Shown here: one piece after another, positions 58,189-64,000 of the stretch
Position numbering within the stretch: position 1 is the stretch's first letter
Layout of the letters: every line of letters begins with the position of its first letter
Origin: an uncultured Trichococcus sp.
Lineage (GTDB): Bacteria; Bacillota; Bacilli; Lactobacillales; Aerococcaceae
NCBI RefSeq assembly: GCF_963663645.1
Contig: NZ_OY760503.1
Span: 2,113,501-2,177,500, forward strand
Direction: 5' to 3'
DNA: 64,000 nucleotides
Position numbers and translations under genes: made by a program
The notes under the pieces: model-generated
Databases searched by the model: none
What the model was told of the DNA's origin: nothing
What the model saw: the letters and a program-made list of their open reading frames with translations, nothing else

Positions 58189-59459
58189 CAGTTGGCGAAA
58201 AAATTGTTATGAACGAAACTGGTTTGCACACGCCTGATTTTCCGATCATCCCTTTCATCGAAGGGGATGGCATCGGCCCGGAAATTTGGCAAGCATCAAA
58301 GAAAGTGTTTGAAGCCGCAGTTGAGAAAGCCTACGGTGATTCCCGAAAAATCGTCTGGAAAGAAGTGCTTGCAGGAGGGAAGGCTTTTGATTTGACCGGT
58401 TCTTGGTTGCCTGATGAGACCATGGATGTCATCCGTGAGCATTTGGTGGCCATCAAAGGACCGCTTACGACACCGATCGGCGGGGGAATCCGTTCCTTGA
58501 ACGTCGCTTTGCGCCAGACATTGGACCTTTTCGTCTGCCTGCGCCCTGTCCGTTATTTCGAAGGCGTGCCGACACCGTTGAAAGAACCTGAAAAAACCGA
58601 TATGGTCATCTTCCGGGAAAATACCGAAGATTGCTATGCCGGGATCGAGTTCGAAGCGCAAAGCGAAGAGGCGAAACGAATCATCGAGATTCTGCAGACC
58701 CAATTCGGCGTGGACAAAATACGCTTCCCTGAGACATCAGCTATCGGCGTCAAGCCGGTTTCGATTGAAGGGTCGGAACGCTTGATCCGCAGCGCCATCC
58801 AATATGCGTTGGAAAATGGACGCACTTCCGTGACGTTGGTCCACAAAGGCAACATCATGAAATTCACGGAGGGCGGCTTCAAGAAGTGGGGCTATGCCTT
58901 AGCTGAACGCGAATTTGGCGACAAAGTCTTCACTTGGGCCCAATACGATGCCGTAAAAGCTGCGGATGGCAGAGCGGCAGCCGATAAAGCTTATGAAGAT
59001 GCCGTTGCGGCAGGCAAGTTGATCATCAAGGACCGGATCGCGGACATCTTCCTGCAGGAGATCTTGATGAACCCTGAGAACTATGATGTCATCGCCACCT
59101 TGAACCTGAACGGCGACTATATTTCCGACGCGTTGGCTGCTCAAGTGGGCGGAATCGGGATTGCACCAGGGGCGAACATCAATCAGGACACGGGGCATGC
59201 CATTTTCGAAGCAACACACGGTACTGCACCGGAATATGCCGGTTTGGATGAACTGAACCCGTCATCGGTGTTGTTGTCCGGCGCTATGATGTTCGATTAC
59301 ATCGGCTGGGATGAAGTCAGCGACTTGATCACGCGCGGAATCGAAAAGACGATAGCGAACAAAACGGTCACACGCGATTTTTATTATCTGATGAAGGACG
59401 ATGCTGCCCAAAAAGTCAGCTGCTCCGGATTCGCGGAACTGGTCATCGAAAACATGTAG
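58185..59459 (+). CDS. icd: Isocitrate dehydrogenase (NADP type)
   Basis: 424 residues. [20 protein letters not shown], the regulatory-serine loop [37 protein letters not shown], the catalytic [14 protein letters not shown] and [19 protein letters not shown]. The overall form is that of Bacillus and E. coli NADP-dependent ICDH. It finishes the acetyl-CoA to 2-oxoglutarate branch. ATG overlaps citZ by four bases; another ATG at 58209 is possible. Confidence 0.96.
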   Translation: MTVGEKIVMNETGLHTPDFPIIPFIEGDGIGPEIWQASKKVFEAAVEKAYGDSRKIVWKEVLAGGKAFDLTGSWLPDETMDVIREHLVAIKGPLTTPIGGGIRSLNVALRQTLDLFVCLRPVRYFEGVPTPLKEPEKTDMVIFRENTEDCYAGIEFEAQSEEAKRIIEILQTQFGVDKIRFPETSAIGVKPVSIEGSERLIRSAIQYALENGRTSVTLVHKGNIMKFTEGGFKKWGYALAEREFGDKVFTWAQYDAVKAADGRAAADKAYEDAVAAGKLIIKDRIADIFLQEILMNPENYDVIATLNLNGDYISDALAAQVGGIGIAPGANINQDTGHAIFEATHGTAPEYAGLDELNPSSVLLSGAMMFDYIGWDEVSDLITRGIEKTIANKTVTRDFYYLMKDDAAQKVSCSGFAELVIENM

Positions 59460-59477
59460 GAACCAATCAAAAAAGCA

Positions 59478-59514
59478 GAGGCATAATCATTCGGGATTAT
59501 GTCTCTTTTTGCGG
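59478..59514 (+). terminator. Terminator after icd
   Basis: gag-cataatc pairs with gattatg-ctc around attcgg, followed by TTTTT. Confidence 0.8.
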
Positions 59515-59829
59515 ACAAATCCATAAAGAAGGCAGGACCCTGAATCCGCGCCGGTCAGAGGCATCCGTGGCGGAGTGAGATGCGAAAGAAAAACTTTTTC
59601 AAGAAAGCCGTTACATTGAACTTTTTTCTTTCCAAATGGGTCCGGAGGTGATAGACTGGACAAGTTGATAGTTGTCTTCATGAGTTTTCAACGGGTTTTC
59701 ACCTATCCCGTAAACGAAAACTGATGGGAAGTTCAAATTCAGAATTGTGATCGACTATATAATGGCAGTAGCAGTTGGCATATCAAACAGCAGTGAAAAA
59801 CAAGTAAACATTTTGGAGGAAAACAACAA
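59515..59829 (+). other. Non-coding leader upstream of typA
   Basis: No gene seen. gaaagaaaaa (about 59583-59592) can pair with tttttctttc (about 59625-59634). A TATAAT at 59757-59762 is the likely typA -10, though no strong -35 was found. The leader then runs 67 bases to the start. Confidence 0.5.
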
Positions 59830-61668
59830 ATGGAATTTAGAAAAGATATTCGTAATGTTGCAATCATCGCCCACGTTGACCATGGTAAAACAACATTAGT
59901 AGATGAATTGTTGAAACAATCGGATACATTGAACGCAAGAACCGAGCTTATGGAACGCGCAATGGACTCCAACGATCTTGAAAAAGAACGCGGAATCACG
60001 ATCTTGGCGAAAAATACAGCCGTACAATACAAAGGCACACGCATCAATATCATGGACACTCCAGGCCACGCGGACTTCGGTGGAGAAGTAGAACGTATCA
60101 TGCGTATGGTTGATGGTGTAGTGCTTGTTGTCGATGCCTACGAAGGCACGATGCCGCAAACGCGTTTCGTATTGAAAAAAGCCTTGGAGCAAAAACTGAT
60201 CCCTATCGTCGTAGTAAACAAAATCGACAAACCGACTGCCAGACCGGCTGAAGTTGTGGATGAAGTTCTGGAATTGTTCATCGAATTGGGCGCAGATGAC
60301 GAACAATTGGAATTCCCGGTTGTCTATGCTTCTGCAATGCATGGTACTTCAAGCATGTCAGATGATCCAACTGAACAAGAAGACACAATGGACAACGTTT
60401 TTGATGCAATCATCGAACACATCCCGGCTCCAATCGACAACTCTGCTGAACCATTACAATTCCAAGTAGCTTTACTTGACTACAGTGACTTTGTTGGCCG
60501 TATCGGTATCGGACGCGTATTCCGTGGCACAATCAAAGTCGGGGATCAAGTTTCCTTACTTAAATTGGACGGCTCATTCAAGAATTTCCGTGTATCAAAA
60601 CTGTTCGGCTACTTTGGTCTGGACCGCATCGAAATCGAAGAGGCGAAAGCAGGCGATCTGATCGCTATTTCCGGTATGGAAGATATCTTTGTTGGTGAAA
60701 CAGTGACTCCTGTTGATCATCGTGATGCTTTGCCGGTTCTGCATATCGACGAGCCTACACTGCAAATGACTTTCCTTACAAACAACTCTCCTTTCGCAGG
60801 CCGTGAAGGCAAATGGGTCACTTCCCGTAAAATCGAAGAGCGTTTGATGAAACAATTGCATACGGACGTATCTTTGCGTGTCGATCCTACCGACTCTCCT
60901 GATGCTTGGATCGTTTCCGGACGTGGCGAATTGCACTTGTCCATCCTGATCGAAAACATGCGTCGTGAAGGCTACGAATTACAAGTATCCCGTCCAGAAG
61001 TTATCATCAGAGAAATTGATGGCGTAAGATGCGAGCCGTTTGAACGTGTACAGATCGACACCCCTGAAGAATACATGGGTTCCGTAATCGAAACAATCAG
61101 CCAACGCAAAGCGGAAATGCAGGACATGCAAAACAGCGGAAACGGCCAAGTCCGTATCATCTTCCTTGTTCCATCACGTGGATTGATCGGTTACTCTACT
61201 GAATTCTTATCCATCACACGCGGTTATGGTATCATGGCCCATACATTTGAAGCATACTTGCCGGAGTTGCCAGGCAAAATCGGCGGACGCAGCAAAGGCG
61301 CGCTTGTATCTACTGAAACAGGCAAAACGACAACCTACGGCATCATGGGTGTAGAGGACCGCGGAACAATCTTCATCGAACCTGGTGTGGATATCTATGA
61401 AGGTATGATTGTCGGCGAAAACGCCCGCGACAATGACATCGCTGTTAACATCACAAGAGCGAAACAAATGACGAATATCCGTTCTGCAAACAAAGATTCC
61501 ACTAACGTGATCAAACGTCCGCGTACATTGACGCTGGAAGAATCACTTGAATTCATGGGAGAAGATGAGTATTGCGAAGTGACACCTGAAAGTGTCCGTC
61601 TGCGTAAACAAATCCTAGACAAAAACGAGCGCGAAAAAGCTGCTAAACGCAAGAAAAAAGCAGAATAA
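59830..61668 (+). CDS. typA: Ribosome-associated GTPase TypA/BipA
   Basis: 612 residues. Translational GTPase that assists 50S assembly, especially under stress or cold. G1 AHVDHGKTTLVDELL, switch ERGITILAKNTA, G3 DTPGHADFGGEVER, G4 VVNKIDKPTARP. The C-terminal BipA-specific domain contains SGNGQVRIIFLVPSRGLIG and GRSKGALVSTETGKTTTYGI; a Lys-rich tail follows. ATG 59830 follows TTGGAGGAAA. Confidence 0.97.
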   Translation: MEFRKDIRNVAIIAHVDHGKTTLVDELLKQSDTLNARTELMERAMDSNDLEKERGITILAKNTAVQYKGTRINIMDTPGHADFGGEVERIMRMVDGVVLVVDAYEGTMPQTRFVLKKALEQKLIPIVVVNKIDKPTARPAEVVDEVLELFIELGADDEQLEFPVVYASAMHGTSSMSDDPTEQEDTMDNVFDAIIEHIPAPIDNSAEPLQFQVALLDYSDFVGRIGIGRVFRGTIKVGDQVSLLKLDGSFKNFRVSKLFGYFGLDRIEIEEAKAGDLIAISGMEDIFVGETVTPVDHRDALPVLHIDEPTLQMTFLTNNSPFAGREGKWVTSRKIEERLMKQLHTDVSLRVDPTDSPDAWIVSGRGELHLSILIENMRREGYELQVSRPEVIIREIDGVRCEPFERVQIDTPEEYMGSVIETISQRKAEMQDMQNSGNGQVRIIFLVPSRGLIGYSTEFLSITRGYGIMAHTFEAYLPELPGKIGGRSKGALVSTETGKTTTYGIMGVEDRGTIFIEPGVDIYEGMIVGENARDNDIAVNITRAKQMTNIRSANKDSTNVIKRPRTLTLEESLEFMGEDEYCEVTPESVRLRKQILDKNEREKAAKRKKKAE

Positions 61669-61685
61669 TCCGACAACAAGTTCTG

Positions 61686-61728
61686 AAAAAAGGGTCCTTG
61701 GCAACCATTGCCACGGGCCTTTTTCTCT
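61686..61728 (+). terminator. Terminator after typA
   Basis: aaaaagg-cc-ggca pairs with tgcc-gg-cctttttc around accat. Confidence 0.75.
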
Positions 61729-61877
61729 TCAATCCGCCGGGAGACGAATGGCGGTAGGCGTCAGCCTGTTTGTTTGGTATAATAAACTTGAATGACCATA
61801 CGCTTTTTGTATCGACCGCAAGGATTGCGGGGGAGTTCAAGATAGCATGCATTAACTTTTTGAAGGGAGGAATTAAA

Positions 61878-62177
61878 ATGGATAGCATCAATAAAACAAC
61901 TGCTTTGGAAATCTTGATGCAAGATGCTGAAAAGATCTACAAATTAATCAATAGCCAAAAGGAACACCTCTGCTTTGCGAACTGTCCGGCCTTCGAGGAT
62001 GTGGTGGATACGCAAATGTACGGGTTCTCCCGTGAAGTCGATTATGCCGTTAAATTGGGAATCATCTCGAAAGAAGAGGGGCACAAGATATTGAGCGATT
62101 TGGAGGCTTCTTTGAACGCCATGTACACGAACTATTTTGATCAATCGAAAAACGATTCCGCCGACAAAGGGGTTTAG
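61878..62177 (+). CDS. ylaN: YlaN family protein (UPF0358)
   Basis: 99 residues; ATG 61878 with GAAGGGAGG is preferred over in-frame codons from 61770. ALEILMQDAEKIYKLINSQK and CPAFEDVVDTQMYGFSREVDYAVKLG are the family core. In Bacillus and Staphylococcus YlaN is linked to iron homeostasis through the Fur regulator and is essential under iron limitation. ftsW follows 8 bases later, the same order as in Bacillus. Confidence 0.9.
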   Translation: MDSINKTTALEILMQDAEKIYKLINSQKEHLCFANCPAFEDVVDTQMYGFSREVDYAVKLGIISKEEGHKILSDLEASLNAMYTNYFDQSKNDSADKGV

Positions 62178-62185
62178 TTGTCTAC

Positions 62186-63355
62186 ATGATTAAAAATGCA
62201 ATCAAGAAAAAATTCTCCTATATGGATTGGCGTCTTCTGATCCCATACATCATCCTGTCGGGCTTCGGGATACTGATGGTCTACAGTTCCAGCAGTTATC
62301 GCGCCATGACGGATTACAACAATTCGGAACATTTTTTTTATAAGCAAATCATTTTCGCTTCATTGGGGTTACTGGGGGCGTTGATCGCGTCTTTTCTGTC
62401 CAAGCGACTGTTCAAAAATGATAAATTGTTGACGTATGTTTTGTTTGGCCTTTTCGCTGTATTGGCTTACCTGCTGCTATGGCCCGGTACCGCAACGAAA
62501 GGGGCACGCGGCTGGATCTACTTTGGAACAATCGGGTTCCAACCTGCAGAGTTCATGAAATTGAATCTGATCCTTTACTTGTCCTGGTTCATTTCCAAAC
62601 ACCAGTCCCGCATAAATGATAATTTTTATGAAATGGTGAAGAAACCGATCGCGATAACAGCCGCGGCGGTGGTAATGGTGTTTTTGCAGCCCGATCTCGG
62701 TGGGGCAGCCATCATTGCCTTCATCTGTCTGGTCATGTTCCTTCACAGCGGCATCAAAGTCAAATATGGCGTAATGACGTTTGGGGCAATCGGGGCGGTT
62801 TACGGTCTGATCATCGTCATGGTGAAAACATTCGGGAGCAGCATCCCGTTCTTCCATTCCTATCAGATGGAACGGATCACATCATTCATCGATCCTTTTG
62901 CCGACATACAGGATTCCGGTTACCAAGTGGTGAATTCGTACTACGCTTTAAGCAGGGGAGGCCTTTTCGGTGTAGGCATCGGTGAAAGCATCCAGAAGTC
63001 CGGCTATTTGCCGGAACCCCACACCGATTTCATATTGTCCATCGTTGGGGAAGAACTGGGCTTGATGGGTGTTGCATTCGTTTTGGTGCTGTTTTTCTAT
63101 ATGGTTTATCGTATTTTTAAAAATGCCATCAAAATTAAAGATCCGTTTGCCCAACTGGTCTGCATCGGAATCGGCACGATGTTCCTGGTTCAGGGAGTCA
63201 TCAATGTTGGGGGTGCAACCGGCCTGATGCCATTGACCGGAGTCACTTTTCCGTTCGTCAGCTACGGAGGATCCAGCCTGTTGGTATCCGCCGTTTCGAT
63301 CGGACTGGTCAACAATATGTACATCAACGATCAGATTTCCAAACAGCCAAAATAA
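62186..63355 (+). CDS. ftsW: FtsW/RodA-family peptidoglycan glycosyltransferase, probably FtsW
   Basis: 389 residues of the SEDS family, with about ten membrane helices. SGFGILMVYSSSSYRAMT and KGARGWIYFGTIGFQPAEFMKLN hold conserved residues. The key block is YLPEPHTDFILSIVGEELGL; VSYGGSSLLVSAVSIGLVNN ends the core. The ylaN-ftsW linkage favours FtsW (septal) over RodA (side wall). The ribosome site is weak and 13 bases away, so translation may be coupled to ylaN. Confidence 0.9.
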   Translation: MIKNAIKKKFSYMDWRLLIPYIILSGFGILMVYSSSSYRAMTDYNNSEHFFYKQIIFASLGLLGALIASFLSKRLFKNDKLLTYVLFGLFAVLAYLLLWPGTATKGARGWIYFGTIGFQPAEFMKLNLILYLSWFISKHQSRINDNFYEMVKKPIAITAAAVVMVFLQPDLGGAAIIAFICLVMFLHSGIKVKYGVMTFGAIGAVYGLIIVMVKTFGSSIPFFHSYQMERITSFIDPFADIQDSGYQVVNSYYALSRGGLFGVGIGESIQKSGYLPEPHTDFILSIVGEELGLMGVAFVLVLFFYMVYRIFKNAIKIKDPFAQLVCIGIGTMFLVQGVINVGGATGLMPLTGVTFPFVSYGGSSLLVSAVSIGLVNNMYINDQISKQPK

Positions 63356-63359
63356 GTAA

Positions 63360-63413
63360 GAAAGGGGCTGTATAAAACCAGAATAGTACTTTCTGGTTTT
63401 ATACAGCCCCTTC
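63360..63413 (+). terminator. Terminator after ftsW
   Basis: A very long near-perfect stem, gaaggggctgtataaaacc and its complement, around tagtact, at about 63361-63412. Confidence 0.8.
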
Positions 63414-63424
63414 TATTTGGGAAA

Positions 63425-63600
63425 TGAATGAATGCTCAGAAATAACCCGCCAAAAGCGGTTAGGCGGGGAAAATCAATTCAAATCACAGTCAGAAAACCC
63501 GCTTAACCCACCTTGGCGGGGAAAAACGTCCACGGACAACACGAGACTCCCCGTCAAAATCATTTTGGCGGGGAATCTCGCACACAAACATAAACGCGAA
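63425..63600. repeat. Cluster of GGCGGGGAA motifs and hairpins
   Basis: GGCGGGGAA occurs at about 63463, 63515 and 63568. The first forms a cccgcc/ggcggg hairpin (about 63448-63468). The last forms a long imperfect hairpin, tccccg-caaaa with tttg-cgggga, at about 63547-63575. GC-rich and unlike the surroundings. No gene is supported here. Confidence 0.5.
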
Positions 63601-63746
63601 CCCCAGACCAGACAATCATACCAACAAACCACAAAGAAGAAGCTGGCGGAAAGCTTTTCGCATCGGACAAAAATAGAGTATAATAGTATTTATCATGGCG
63701 TTCTTTGCCATCTTGCAACGTTCGGAAATCACAAGGAGGGGTAGGT

Positions 63747-64000
63747 ATGAAATTTTCCATCAAAGTAGTGTCGTTGTTCATCTTGTTCAGTTTCATAGCC
63801 TATGCACTCCCTCTCTATGTGGACAACGGGGAACGGACCACGCCGCCCGCAAGCGTCGTGAACAACGAGCAAACTCCGATTGATGAAAATAAGGGTTATC
63901 CTTTGCCTGTGACGGGTTATGAATCCTACATAGGCCAATCCATTGGCGCCTACACGGCTAAGCATGGCGAGCCGATACGCGTTGGTGAAGCCTATGGAGG
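63747..64000 (+). CDS. CAP-associated-domain protein (YlbC-like), 3' truncated by the window
   Basis: ATG 63747 follows AAGGAGGGG. 84 codons are visible. An N-terminal signal/anchor helix (VVSLFILFSFIAYALPLYV), a Pro/Asn-rich linker, then TGYESYIGQSIGAYTAKHGEPIRVG, the repeat pattern of the CAP-associated N-terminal domain in Bacillus YlbC. A C-terminal SCP/CAP domain is expected beyond the window. Probably exported and wall associated. Confidence 0.72.
   Translation, partial: MKFSIKVVSLFILFSFIAYALPLYVDNGERTTPPASVVNNEQTPIDENKGYPLPVTGYESYIGQSIGAYTAKHGEPIRVGEAYG

Noticed and set aside
63463-63577. Spaced GGCGGGGAA repeats as a CRISPR array
   Set aside because: The repeat is only about 9 bases, spacers are unequal, and no cas genes are in the window.
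63424-63744. Plus-strand 106-codon open frame after ftsW
   Set aside because: It runs through the palindromic GGCGGGG cluster, lacks a ribosome site, has odd composition and overlaps the approach to the next real gene.

Overview
The window looks like chromosome of a moderate-GC member of the Lactobacillales, most likely a Carnobacteriaceae such as Trichococcus. This placement is inference from gene content: a LiaFSR cell-envelope system, an IreB homologue, RNA polymerase epsilon (RpoY), RNase J, T-box control of alaS, a complete PDH complex, a partial TCA branch and panBCD. The main blocks are ordinary housekeeping DNA in conserved Firmicute order. One 14.5-kb integrated mobile element interrupts them.

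Layout. 1-5.8 kb: end of an O-acetylhomoserine sulfhydrylase gene, a TraX-like membrane protein, mnmA, a structured intergenic region, and recD2. 6-10 kb: an orphan protein with a formylglycine-generating-enzyme-like C-terminus, then alaS behind a T-box leader. 10.3-15.6 kb: the conserved ireB-ruvX-DUF1292-mltG-udk-greA block, broken by an IS200/IS605-type tnpB element just before mltG; that tnpB carries an in-frame stop. 15.7-18.3 kb: liaF-liaS-liaR behind a LiaR-box-like palindrome and promoter. 18.4-20.7 kb: a HesB-like gene converging on rpoY-rnjA. 21-22.4 kb: an ABC exporter pseudogene, a Cof-type HAD phosphatase and tRNA-Ala(GGC).

22.5-37.0 kb: an integrated element bounded by a 14-bp direct repeat that is the 3' end of tRNA-Ala. 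It has a tyrosine integrase, divergent repressor and Cro-like genes with matching operators, a Prim-Pol protein plus a VapE-type P-loop protein, an iteron-rich candidate replication origin, a TerS-like protein and many small phage-type genes. It has no large terminase, portal, capsid or lysis cassette. This is the architecture of a phage satellite (PICI/SaPI-like) rather than a full prophage. It carries one isolated long tail gene, a tape-measure-like protein between its own terminators, and an ISL3-transposase-like zinc protein without a catalytic domain. This element is the most novel part of the window.

37-45 kb: a tnpB scrap, a 45-residue small gene, panBCD, a 2-hydroxyacid/lactate dehydrogenase, a HAD phosphatase, a lysine-riboswitch-like leader before a polar amino acid ABC transporter, and peptide deformylase. 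45-64 kb: glutamate dehydrogenase, the four-gene pyruvate dehydrogenase operon, a UPF0223 protein, an inositol-phosphatase-family protein, the aconitase-citrate synthase-isocitrate dehydrogenase operon, typA, ylaN, ftsW and the start of a CAP-associated-domain protein. PDH supplies acetyl-CoA, the acnA-citZ-icd branch converts it to 2-oxoglutarate, and glutamate dehydrogenase links that to glutamate, so this half of the window reads as a carbon-to-glutamate module. No rRNA genes and no CRISPR array were seen.
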